37,520 nt of DNA, from assembly GCA_035352555.1 (NCBI GenBank), contig DAOPXW010000014.1, positions 1 to 37,520 of the forward strand, written 5' to 3'. The stretch comes from UBA2922 sp035352555 (GTDB lineage Bacteria > Bacillota > Clostridia > Oscillospirales > Oscillospiraceae). The stretch's first letter is position 1, and the number at the start of each line of letters is the position of its first letter. Shown here piece after piece: positions 1 to 7,849 of the stretch. Made by a program: the position numbers and the translations under genes. A model generated the notes under the pieces. It did no database searches, had not been told where the DNA came from, and saw only the letters and a list, made by a program, of their open reading frames with translations.

Positions 1-80
1 GTATCGCCCAAATGCCCCTCACACTCCCCCCGCATCATCCCCCAAATCCGTTCCTCTTTTAGTTCTTTGGCAGGCTGAGA

Positions 81-108
81 AACCCGGACGGCAAAAGCCG
101 TCCGGGTT
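81..108. terminator. Hairpin, probable terminator of the receiver gene
   Basis: A perfect 12-bp stem (81-92 with 97-108) encloses an AAAA loop and lies just past the stop of the leftward receiver gene. The flanking T-runs are short on both strands, so termination may be inefficient. Bases 1-80 show no gene or motif I can recognise. Confidence 0.65.
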
Positions 109-122
109 TCCCATCTCTCTCT

Positions 123-503
123 TTAATTCGCGCTCTGTTCGGCCTCCCGCAGACGGGAGTTCAGCCGCATCAGCAAAACCTCGCGGCTGGCGGGCTTGTG
201 GATGCAGTCCACCGCGCCCAGCCGAAAACAGTTGGAATCCACGGTACCGGTCTCGTCCGCCGTGAGGAACATCACGGGGATGTCCGCCAGGCGCTCGTCG
301 GCCTTCAGCTTTTTGATCACGTCCAGGCCCGTCATATCCGGCATATACTGATCCAGCAGGATCATATCCGGCCGGTGATTGCCCAGATAAACGAACACGT
401 CTGTCCCGGAGGTAACGGAACTTGTAAAATACTGGCCCGACAGCGCCATCCGAACCGCTTTATTGTCAAGTATATTGTCGTCAACAATCAATACCTGTTT
501 CAT
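123..503 (-). CDS. Receiver-only response regulator (CheY-like)
   Basis: A stand-alone phospho-acceptor domain of 126 aa with no output domain. From the chosen start the acidic pair is D8/D9 (IVDD), the phosphorylated aspartate is D51 in ILLDQYMPDM, the switch threonine is T81 and the conserved lysine is K103 in IHKPAS. I chose the ATG at 503 because a GAGGG lies 8 nt upstream. An in-frame ATG at 518 would add five residues but has a poorly placed ribosome site. It lies 119 bp downstream of the LuxR-type gene on the same strand, with a terminator between them. It most likely takes phosphate from the hybrid kinase at 3064-6216, either as a phosphate sink or as a regulator acting by protein contact. 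The family call is secure; the partner is inferred from neighbourhood. Confidence 0.9.
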   Translation of the reverse strand: MKQVLIVDDNILDNKAVRMALSGQYFTSSVTSGTDVFVYLGNHRPDMILLDQYMPDMTGLDVIKKLKADERLADIPVMFLTADETGTVDSNCFRLGAVDCIHKPASREVLLMRLNSRLREAEQSAN

Positions 504-560
504 CTCGCTGTCCCTCATCCCTACAATTTCGCATCATTGTCTATATTTTATGACGGCAGC

Positions 561-613
561 AAAAAAAACAATAGAGTAATCTTTCTCATTTCTCAAAGAA
601 AAATTACTCTATT
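561..613 (-). terminator. Rho-independent terminator of the LuxR-type gene
   Basis: An 11-bp stem (570-580 with 603-613) has a short inner CTTT/AAAG pairing and is followed on the minus strand by eight T (561-568). It sits directly after the stop of the leftward LuxR-type gene and separates it from the receiver gene. Confidence 0.8.
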
Positions 614-621
614 TTGCGTTT

Positions 622-3030
622 TCACTTGATAAAGTCCATCAGCTCGGAGCGGCGGTCGATACCCAGTTTCTGGAATATCGTGTACAGCCGGTTACTGACG
701 GTGCGTTCGGACAAAAACAGCAGCGCCGCGATCTCCTTGTTGCGCATTCCCTGCGCGGCCAGCTCCGCGATCTCGATCTCCCGGTCGGTGAGCGGCTCGG
801 GCAGGCTGCGGAATTTTTCCTCCAGCGATAGGCTGGTGTCGGTGCGCAGTTCGTCCCCCAGCTCGGGCATATAGCGGCTGCGGATCTCCGCGACACGGGC
901 GATGGCGTCCGTATAGGCGGGCTCCGCCAGCTTGAGGATTTTGTCGATATCCGTTTCGGACCGGGCGAAGGTCATAAAGCAGCCGTCCGGCGCGGAGATG
1001 TCCAGCGCCATCTGCAGACAGTTCAGCGCCCGCTGGACGCCGCCCGTGCGCAGATAGCATACCGCGAGGCCCACATAGGCATACTGCCGGTAGGGCAGCG
1101 TGCAGGCCCGGTCATCCATACTGAGGACAGCTTCCAGCATGCCGATGGTCTCCCGCAGCTTGTTGGCCACCACCAGACGGGAGGCCTCCGCCAGGCGGCC
1201 GATCATGGCCGCGGGATCGGCCCCCACCGGGGGCTCCTCCGGTACCTGAGGGAGCTTGATCAGCGCCGCAAGCAACCCCTGGGCGGTGCGCGTCAGCCGC
1301 CGCGGACCCGCGCCCGCAGCGTAGGGGAAATCGGACTGCAGCCGCTCCAGCCGGCCGATGGCGGCTTCGGCCCCGTCATTATCCATCCGATTTACCGCAA
1401 CCCTGCCTGCCAGCAGCAGTGCGCCCACGGCCACGGAAAACTGGCCGTTGGTGCCGGCCACGGACAGTGCTTCGTCCGCCAGCAGCTCGGCCTGTTCCAG
1501 CTCGCCCCTGGCGCAAAGCAGCTCGCCCCGGAACAGCCGGTCCGCGCCCGCGCCGTGGCCGCCGGTGAGCTCGGAATACTTGGCCAGAAAGCGCTCAAAT
1601 TTTTCCGCTTCCTCGTCCGCCTGGCCGGCGACGCTGTGGAAGCAGTACCACATGGACGGGCTGCCGAAAGCGAAGGGGGCGTAGGGGTCCACCATGCGGC
1701 TGGTACCGCTGATGCGGCCCCCCGCCATTTCCACCCGCCGGATCATGGCGTCCAGATCGGGGTAGGCCTGCCAGACGGATTCCAGAATCCACTCGCCGTA
1801 ATTGCGGGAATCGCCGGTCTCGCGGATGATGGCCTCCAGTTCCTTCATCAGCGCGTCGTAGGCGGCATAGTCGCCCTCGCCCAGGAGGAAATGGGCGGCG
1901 CGCAGCATATTCAGCGGGTATTTAATCTTCAGCTCCGCCGGGCAGCGGGCCAGCTCCCGGAGAATTTGCAAAAACGGTTTGCCGCAGATCTTCTCATTGG
2001 GGTCAATGCGCGACAGATCGACGGAAAGCACGCCTTCGTAATCGAAACGGGAATAGTAGCTGCCTACGGCCTTGCCCGGCTCGCCGGTCTGACTGAACCA
2101 GGCGGCGGAACGGGCCAGCGCCGCGATGTCGCTGCTGTTGGCGCGGATAAAGTCCCGCAGCAGTTCGTGGATGTACCAGCAATCCTCCAGGCGGCTGTAG
2201 CGGATCAGCGGCACGGAGTTGAGGAAGCCGCGCAGTTTCTCCGGCACCTCCCGCAGCTCCATGAGGAACAGGATCTTGGCCGGGGTGAGCCGGGTGAAAA
2301 TGCACAGCCGCCGCAGCGTCGTGCGCTGCTCGCCGGTCATTGTGCCGTAGATCTCGCCCAGCAGCGTGTTCACGTCCGCCGTGGCGGGCAGGCGCCCACT
2401 GAGGCGCAGATATTCCCGCACCAGCGCCGCGGCGGCCATCCAGCCGGCGGTGGCGCGATGAACGTCCCGCGCCTCCTCGTCCCGCAGTTTCAATCTTGCG
2501 GCGTCAAAAAATTCGCCGACCTCCTCCGCCGTCAGCGTCAGGTCCGCCGCGGAAACGGTGGGTACGTCCAGCTCCGGCTTGTCCCGGGTAATGATGACAA
2601 AATGCACCTTTTCATCGTCCGGTTTCACAAAGTCGGCGCAGCAGGCGCGGAAGCCATCCGGCAGGCACTCCGTGCGGTCGAGAACGAACCACACGGGCAG
2701 CTCACTGGTGACGCCGCAGCACACGGCGCTGACATGCCGGGAGTTGAGCTGGTTGAGGGTGCCGAAGGCGCGCAGCTTTTGGGCGGCGGCGGGGTCCGCC
2801 TGGGCGATGCTGTCACAGAATTTTTCGCAGTACATAGCCTCGGACATCCCGTCGCAGGTCAGCCAGAACACCCGGGACACCGCGCTGACATAGCGGCGGA
2901 AATACTCCTCCACACTCACCGATTTGCCGAAGCCGGCGGGGGCGCGCACCACGGACAGGCCCGCGTCGAAGCATTCGTCCATGCGCGCTTTCAGCCGCGC
3001 CGAAAGATAGCGCTTATTTTCCTGATCCAT
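622..3030 (-). CDS. LuxR-family regulator with N-terminal ATPase domain (MalT-like)
   Basis: An 802-aa transcription regulator of the large ATP-binding LuxR (LAL/MalT-like STAND) type. A Walker A motif APAGFGKS is at residues 30-37, an NTPase region follows, then a long helical middle (about 300-730) of the kind that forms TPR-like sensor repeats. The last 65 residues are a LuxR/GerE helix-turn-helix starting LTDREIEIAELAAQGM and including SERTVSNRLYTIFQKLGI. In this family an inducer binds the helical domain, drives ATP-dependent oligomerisation and activates transcription; the inducer here is unknown. A good ribosome site (AAAGGAGG) precedes the ATG, 33 bp after the hybrid kinase stop, so the two are probably co-transcribed. 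No receiver domain is present, so phosphorylation by the kinase is not obvious. Confidence 0.9.
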   Translation of the reverse strand: MDQENKRYLSARLKARMDECFDAGLSVVRAPAGFGKSVSVEEYFRRYVSAVSRVFWLTCDGMSEAMYCEKFCDSIAQADPAAAQKLRAFGTLNQLNSRHVSAVCCGVTSELPVWFVLDRTECLPDGFRACCADFVKPDDEKVHFVIITRDKPELDVPTVSAADLTLTAEEVGEFFDAARLKLRDEEARDVHRATAGWMAAAALVREYLRLSGRLPATADVNTLLGEIYGTMTGEQRTTLRRLCIFTRLTPAKILFLMELREVPEKLRGFLNSVPLIRYSRLEDCWYIHELLRDFIRANSSDIAALARSAAWFSQTGEPGKAVGSYYSRFDYEGVLSVDLSRIDPNEKICGKPFLQILRELARCPAELKIKYPLNMLRAAHFLLGEGDYAAYDALMKELEAIIRETGDSRNYGEWILESVWQAYPDLDAMIRRVEMAGGRISGTSRMVDPYAPFAFGSPSMWYCFHSVAGQADEEAEKFERFLAKYSELTGGHGAGADRLFRGELLCARGELEQAELLADEALSVAGTNGQFSVAVGALLLAGRVAVNRMDNDGAEAAIGRLERLQSDFPYAAGAGPRRLTRTAQGLLAALIKLPQVPEEPPVGADPAAMIGRLAEASRLVVANKLRETIGMLEAVLSMDDRACTLPYRQYAYVGLAVCYLRTGGVQRALNCLQMALDISAPDGCFMTFARSETDIDKILKLAEPAYTDAIARVAEIRSRYMPELGDELRTDTSLSLEEKFRSLPEPLTDREIEIAELAAQGMRNKEIAALLFLSERTVSNRLYTIFQKLGIDRRSELMDFIK

Positions 3031-3063
3031 AGACCGCGCCTCCTTTCCCTAAAGATCGCCCGC

Positions 3064-6000
3064 TCATTCCAGCTTTGCCAGCAGCGCGTCGATCCGCGCC
3101 CCCACGGCGGAAAACTGCGCGGCCAGGATCAGCCGGTGCAGCTCCTCCAGCGAGTCGGCATAGCCCTCGGGCGCGCGGGCCGCGCGCATTTTTTCCGACC
3201 AGTGGTCGGCGCTGTCGCAGTCGTAGCCGTCCACATAGGCGCGCAGCTCCCGCAGGCAGGCGGCGTATTCCGCCGCCGTCAGCTCAAAGCCGCCGCTGCC
3301 GCCGGGCTGGGCGGCGTAGGGCTCCAGCCGGTCGTGGAATGCGCGGTACAGGCTGATCAGCCTGCCGGTATCCCGGCGGATGTCCTCCGTCCGTTCCTCC
3401 CGTCCGGCCTTTTCCAGCCGGGCGGCCATATCGGCCAGCCCGTCCGCCCCGATGAGGCGGGCCGAGCTTTTCAAGCTGTGGACCTCCGAGGTGTAGGCGC
3501 GCAGATCGGCCCCCTGGGACAGGGCCTCGATGCGGTCAGCCTTCTCCGGGATGATGCTGTGAAAGTCCCGCAGGCAGGTCACATAGTCGCCGAAGGTGCT
3601 GACATAGGACAGACCCTTGGCGGCGTCCACCCCGTCGATGACAGGCACCCGCTCCGCGGGCTCGCGGCGTCCGCCCCCGGCGCCGGCCGGGGCGGCCAGC
3701 TTGTCCGCGGGCAGCCACAGCCGCAGTTTCTGATCCAGCTCCTCCATGCCGATGGGCTTGGAGAGATAGTCGTTCATGCCGCCGGCCAGCAGCTCTTCCC
3801 GGGCGCCCTTCATGGCGTTGGCCGTCAGCGCCAGCACGGGCAGCGTTTCGTATTCCGCCCCCAGCGCGCGGATGCGGCGGGTGGTCTCCAGTCCGTCCAT
3901 ATCGGGCATCATCTGATCCATCAGCACCAGGTCCACCTGCTGGCTTTGCAGGATGCGCAGGGCCTCCTCGCCGCAGGCGGCGGTAATGACCCGCATCCCG
4001 TAGGGCCGCATCAGGCCCAGACCCACCCGGAGATTGACAAAGTTATCGTCTACCAGCAGCACGGTGGCGTCCGGCGCGGAGAAGGTCCAGTCGGCGACGC
4101 CGTCGTCCAAAGGCAGCTCCTCCCGGCTGAATTCGCCGCCGGGGGTGGCGTCGCCCACGCGCTGGCGCAGCGAAAAATAAAACCGGCTGCCCCGGCCGCT
4201 CTCGCTGTCGGCCTTCAGTTCGCCGCCCATCAGGGACACCAGCTGCCAGCAGATGGACAGGCCCAGTCCGGCGTTATCGCCGCCGGGGTTTTTATATTCG
4301 TCCAGCATGGCGGTCAGCCGTTCGGGCCGGATGCCCACGCCGGTGTCGGTCACGGAAAACAGCACGTCGGCAAAGCCGTCCTTTTGGACGCCCAGGCCCA
4401 GCGCCACGGTCACGCCGCCCTCCTCGGTATTCTTCAGCGCGTTGCTGACCAGATTGACCAGCACCTGCCGCAGATGCAGCGCGTCCCCGCAGAGCGATGC
4501 GGGCAGCGCGGGGTCCAGCGACACTTCGAAGCGCAGGGACTTCTCCGCCGCCTGGTGCTCGAACATCCCCACGATACCGCCCAGGAGCTCCCTTGGTCTG
4601 TACTCGCCGTCGCCGATCTCCATGCCGCCGGTCTCGATGCGCGCCAGATCCAGAATGCCGTTGAGAATCTCCTGCAGACCGGCGCCCTCGGCGCGGATCT
4701 CCTGCAGATAGCTTCTGACCTGATCGGGCAGGTCTTCCCGCAGGGCCAGCTGCGTTATGCCCAGCATGGCGCCCAGCGGCGTGCGGAGCTCGTGGCTCAT
4801 ATTGGTCAAAAACCGGCTCTTCAGCTCGTTGGCCCGCTTTTCCTCCCGGGCCTTAGCGGCAAGCTCGGCCTTGTATTCGGCCTCCGCCAGTTCCCGGCGC
4901 TTCTGAGCGTCCACATCGCTGACATAGACGTTGGCCCGGGTCTCCCCGGTCTCGCCGTCCTCCAGCAGGTGAATAACGCCGCGGAACCACCGCAGGCCGC
5001 CGTCCTCCCCCTCAATCCGGTAGTCCAGCGTCAGCTCCTCCCGGCCGTCCCCGTAGGCCTGCAGCAGGCTCTGACGGTTCATCACGGCGGTATAGGCGCT
5101 GTAATCCTCTTTCGCCACGGTGTCCCGCATGAGGAGGGACAGCATGTCCTTGTCGTAATCGTCGGATTCGCGGATCTCATCCGCCGCGCCGTTGCGCCAC
5201 AGGTATTTCCAGCGGTTGCTCTCCAGTCCGATCTCTAGGCCATAGGCCGAGGAGCCCAGCACGGACAGACGGAATTCCTGCTCCCGGCGGGCCTGCTCGG
5301 CGAGGCGTTTCTCCCGGGAAATGTCGCTGACCACGCCCACCACGGTGCCCGTGGGCTTGTCCTGCACCCGCATGACATACAGCGACATCCGCTTGAAGCT
5401 CTGTCCCCCGGCCCGCAGATCGCGGAAATCCACTTCAGCGTCCTCGCCGTCCACGGCCAGGCCGAAGGCGTTTTCCACGGCCAGCGTGTCCTTTTCCGAG
5501 CAGCCGTATTTGCGGGCGACCAGCTCCGGCCCGCCGGAATAGGTCACAGTCTCGCAGCTGCCGTTGAGCTCCACAATGGTGCTCAGTCTGTCGGCGGCGG
5601 TGTCGTATTCGAACGCCGTGGCCGCCGACCGCTGCAGCGCGATGTACAGCAGCCGCCCCTGCGCCCCCAGCTTCAGCAGCATGGCGGCGCGCTCGTCGCT
5701 GGTCTTCCGGCTCATGGAACGGAGCCGCCGCTCCACATCGGCGTTGAGCTTTCGGGCGAAGGACTGCATCCGCGTCTGCTCGTCCAGCTGGAGGCTGGCG
5801 CGCATCCCGTCGACATTTTCCACGGCCAGCACGGCCTTGGACGCCTCGCCGCCGTCGAATTCGACGGCCTTGAACACCACGGCCACCCATTCATAGTGCG
5901 TCTCCCGGCCCTCACGGACCTCGATGCGGCAATAGGGGGAAGCCGGGGACAGCACACTGGCCAGATACCGGGGCGAGGTGAAGCGGCGGGCGGTGTCCAT

Positions 6001-6216
6001 ATCGTCGGGAAAGACGAAAGTCTCAATAAACTCTTTCGCGGCCTGCCGGTAGGAGGTGCAGCCGCCAAGCACCTTCAGCGTGGCTTCCGTGCCGCGCACC
6101 GGGACGAAGGTGTCGTTTTTGATGTCGATGATATACAGGGCGTAATAAAACTCCGCCATAGCCTCGAAAATGGCGGCCATGTCCCCGTTATTATTCGTGT
6201 TGGCGGCGTCGTTCAC
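3064..6216 (-). CDS. Soluble hybrid sensor histidine kinase with receiver and HPt domains
   Basis: A 1050-aa phosphorelay kinase from the GTG start at 6216, chosen because GGAGGG (6224-6229) lies 7 nt upstream; an open frame continues to 6294 but lacks such a site. Order of parts: PAS-like sensory regions at roughly 10-130, 190-305 and 310-440; a short coiled coil; the dimerisation/H-box MSHELRTPLG with phospho-His475; an ATPase with NLVSNALKN, DTGVGI and GLGLSI boxes (about 585-685); a receiver (718-830) with D723/D724 and phospho-Asp767 in LMDQMMPDMD; and an HPt domain with His913 in EVHSLKSSARL. No membrane segment or signal peptide is visible, so it senses a cytoplasmic cue. It carries a complete His-Asp-His relay whose final HPt could pass phosphate to the stand-alone receivers on either side. 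Confidence 0.93.
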   Translation of the reverse strand: MNDAANTNNNGDMAAIFEAMAEFYYALYIIDIKNDTFVPVRGTEATLKVLGGCTSYRQAAKEFIETFVFPDDMDTARRFTSPRYLASVLSPASPYCRIEVREGRETHYEWVAVVFKAVEFDGGEASKAVLAVENVDGMRASLQLDEQTRMQSFARKLNADVERRLRSMSRKTSDERAAMLLKLGAQGRLLYIALQRSAATAFEYDTAADRLSTIVELNGSCETVTYSGGPELVARKYGCSEKDTLAVENAFGLAVDGEDAEVDFRDLRAGGQSFKRMSLYVMRVQDKPTGTVVGVVSDISREKRLAEQARREQEFRLSVLGSSAYGLEIGLESNRWKYLWRNGAADEIRESDDYDKDMLSLLMRDTVAKEDYSAYTAVMNRQSLLQAYGDGREELTLDYRIEGEDGGLRWFRGVIHLLEDGETGETRANVYVSDVDAQKRRELAEAEYKAELAAKAREEKRANELKSRFLTNMSHELRTPLGAMLGITQLALREDLPDQVRSYLQEIRAEGAGLQEILNGILDLARIETGGMEIGDGEYRPRELLGGIVGMFEHQAAEKSLRFEVSLDPALPASLCGDALHLRQVLVNLVSNALKNTEEGGVTVALGLGVQKDGFADVLFSVTDTGVGIRPERLTAMLDEYKNPGGDNAGLGLSICWQLVSLMGGELKADSESGRGSRFYFSLRQRVGDATPGGEFSREELPLDDGVADWTFSAPDATVLLVDDNFVNLRVGLGLMRPYGMRVITAACGEEALRILQSQQVDLVLMDQMMPDMDGLETTRRIRALGAEYETLPVLALTANAMKGAREELLAGGMNDYLSKPIGMEELDQKLRLWLPADKLAAPAGAGGGRREPAERVPVIDGVDAAKGLSYVSTFGDYVTCLRDFHSIIPEKADRIEALSQGADLRAYTSEVHSLKSSARLIGADGLADMAARLEKAGREERTEDIRRDTGRLISLYRAFHDRLEPYAAQPGGSGGFELTAAEYAACLRELRAYVDGYDCDSADHWSEKMRAARAPEGYADSLEELHRLILAAQFSAVGARIDALLAKLE

Positions 6217-6241
6217 TTTTCGTCCCTCCATTCGGGCGCAG

Positions 6242-6270
6242 TTGACTTGAAAATGGTTCTGCTGTATAAT
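6242..6270 (+). promoter_or_regulatory. Strong sigma-A promoter for the rightward receiver gene
   Basis: TTGACT (6242-6247), a 17-bp spacer and a perfect TATAAT (6265-6270). Initiation near 6277 gives a leader of about 55 nt containing a small AGCCC/GGGGCT hairpin before the gene at 6333. Confidence 0.8.
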
Positions 6271-6294
6271 GTTTTCATCAGTATACCCCAACAA
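6266..6294 (-). promoter_or_regulatory. Candidate promoter for the hybrid kinase, overlapping the opposite promoter
   Basis: On the minus strand TTGTTG (6294-6289), a 17-bp spacer and CATTAT (6271-6266). Its -10 box overlaps the -10 box of the rightward promoter, so RNA polymerase could hardly occupy both at once. The match to consensus is moderate. Confidence 0.45.
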
Positions 6295-6332
6295 AGCCCT
6301 CTCCGGGGCTGTTGACGAAAGGACCGATTTCC

Positions 6333-6716
6333 ATGGACGGCAAGCCGAAAATGCTCATCCTCGTGGTGGATGACGAGGTCACCACCCTGCGCGCGCTCAA
6401 ACGCACGCTGGAAGCCGAATACGAAGTTGCCATCGCCGGGTCTGCGGAGAACGCTTTTGCGTATCTCAAGGCGCATACGCCGGATCTGATCCTGCTGGAT
6501 TACATGATGCCAGGGACGGACGGAAAGCAGACCCTGCTGAGGCTGCGGGAGAAGCCGGAAACCCAAAAGATCCCCGTGATCTTTCTCACCGCCCTGTCCG
6601 ACGCCGATACGGTGAGGGAATGCCTCAGCCTCGACGCCCAGGGTTATCTCCTGAAGCCCATCAACGCACATACGCTCCTTTGCCGGGTGAGCCGCTTCTT
6701 CAGCGCCCATCTGTAA
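6333..6716 (+). CDS. Receiver-only response regulator (CheY-like)
   Basis: A 127-aa single-domain receiver. D13/D14 (VVDD), phospho-Asp56 (LILLDYMMPG), T86 and K108 (YLLKPIN) are all present, and no DNA-binding or enzymatic output follows. The ATG at 6333 is preferred because AAAGGA lies 9 nt upstream; a TTG at 6312 in the same frame is less likely. It is divergent from the hybrid kinase and driven by a near-consensus promoter, followed at once by its own terminator, so it is monocistronic. It is probably a second target or phosphate sink for the kinase. It differs clearly in sequence from the receiver at 123-503, so the two are not recent copies. Confidence 0.9.
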   Translation: MDGKPKMLILVVDDEVTTLRALKRTLEAEYEVAIAGSAENAFAYLKAHTPDLILLDYMMPGTDGKQTLLRLREKPETQKIPVIFLTALSDADTVRECLSLDAQGYLLKPINAHTLLCRVSRFFSAHL

Positions 6717-6730
6717 CTGCGCGTATCGGG

Positions 6731-6755
6731 GACGCCGCTATGCGGCGTCTTTTTT
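6731..6755 (+). terminator. Rho-independent terminator
   Basis: An 8-bp stem GACGCCGC/GCGGCGTC with a TAT loop, followed by six T, placed 14 bp after the receiver gene stop. Confidence 0.9.
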
Positions 6756-6769
6756 GAAATTTCGCGCCG

Positions 6770-6798
6770 TTCAGACATTCTTCATATTTTGTTATTAT
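6770..6798 (+). promoter_or_regulatory. Candidate promoter of the hydroxyacid dehydrogenase operon
   Basis: TTCAGA (6770-6775), a 17-bp spacer and TATTAT (6793-6798), in an AT-rich stretch just upstream of the operon. The -10 box is good and the -35 box is weak. Confidence 0.45.
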
Positions 6799-6856
6799 AC
6801 AGGTAACCCCCAGATATTTCAAGCACTCTTACCGCATTTATTAAGGAGGCAAATCC

Positions 6857-7831
6857 ATGATCAAGACCCTGCTGGTTCTCTTTCCTTTTTCAGAGGAAAC
6901 GCAGGCGGCGCTGCACACGCTGCTGCCCCAAACCGAGATTCTCTTTCGCGCCCCCGACCGCTACTCTTCCGAGGAGCTGGCCCGGGCGGACGTGATTTTC
7001 GGCAACATCGCCCCCTCCGCCCTGTCCAGGGCGGCCAGTCTTCACTGGCTGCATGTGGCCTCCGCGGGGACGGACGGGTATCTGCCCGCCGCCCGGGGCG
7101 GCCTGCTGCTGACCAACGGCACCGGCGCTTACGACGTGGTGCTGCCGGAGCACATGATGGCGCTGCTGTTCACGCTGAACATGAACATGCAGGCCTACCA
7201 CGACAATCAGCGCGCCCATGTGTGGCGGCGGCTGGGCTGGTCGGATTATGTGTGCGGCAAGACCTGCGTGATGCTGGGCGCCGGCAGCATCGGCTGCGGT
7301 TTCCTGCGGCGGATGAAGGCGCTGGGCGCGACTACCGTCGGCGTGCGCCGCTCGGTGGGCACAAAGCCCGATTGTGTGGACGAGATGTACGGCATGGACG
7401 CCATCGATGCGCTGCTGCCCCGGGCCGATATTCTGGCCATGGCCCTGCCCGGCACACCAGAGACCGAAAACATTATGGACGCGCGGCGCATCGGCCTGAT
7501 GAAGCCTGGCGCCAAGCTCATCAACGCAGGCCGGGGCTCCGCCGTGGACGCCCAGGCGCTGGCCGAGGCTCTGAAAAGCGGCCGCCTTTCCGGGGCCGGC
7601 ATCGACGTGGCTTATCAGGAGCCGCTGCCGGAGGATTCCTTCCTGTGGGACGTGCCGAATCTGGTCATCACCCCGCATATCGCGGGCGCGTGGAGCATGA
7701 CGGCTTCCTCACCCTTCATGGAGGACACGGTCTACGGCGTTTTCGCGGACAACGTGTCGGACTATCTGGCGGGCCGCCCCCTGCGCAACCATGTGGATCT
7801 TTCCACCGGCTATCGGGACACGCAAAAATGA
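6857..7831 (+). CDS. NAD-dependent D-2-hydroxyacid dehydrogenase
   Basis: A 324-aa cytosolic oxidoreductase of the D-isomer-specific 2-hydroxyacid dehydrogenase family, which interconverts 2-keto acids and D-2-hydroxyacids with NAD(P)H. The Rossmann motif GAGSIG is at 141-146, the substrate-binding arginine is R226 (INAGRGSAVD), the catalytic-pair glutamate is E255 and the catalytic histidine is H274 (ITPHIAGAW). AAGGAGG lies 8 nt before the ATG. It is the first gene of a tight operon; 18 bp separate it from an FMN-dependent alpha-hydroxyacid oxidoreductase, so the pair may act on the two enantiomers of one hydroxyacid. The exact substrate (lactate, glycerate, hydroxyisocaproate or similar) cannot be read from the sequence. 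Confidence 0.88.
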   Translation: MIKTLLVLFPFSEETQAALHTLLPQTEILFRAPDRYSSEELARADVIFGNIAPSALSRAASLHWLHVASAGTDGYLPAARGGLLLTNGTGAYDVVLPEHMMALLFTLNMNMQAYHDNQRAHVWRRLGWSDYVCGKTCVMLGAGSIGCGFLRRMKALGATTVGVRRSVGTKPDCVDEMYGMDAIDALLPRADILAMALPGTPETENIMDARRIGLMKPGAKLINAGRGSAVDAQALAEALKSGRLSGAGIDVAYQEPLPEDSFLWDVPNLVITPHIAGAWSMTASSPFMEDTVYGVFADNVSDYLAGRPLRNHVDLSTGYRDTQK

Positions 7832-7849
7832 AGAAATAAGGAGTACGGT

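Noticed and set aside
1555..5238. A 1227-codon open frame on the plus strand opposite the LuxR and kinase genes
   Set aside because: It is a reading-frame shadow caused by high GC in third positions. The opposite strand has clear domain motifs throughout, whereas this frame has low-complexity His/Gln/Gly/Ala-rich sequence and no ribosome site.
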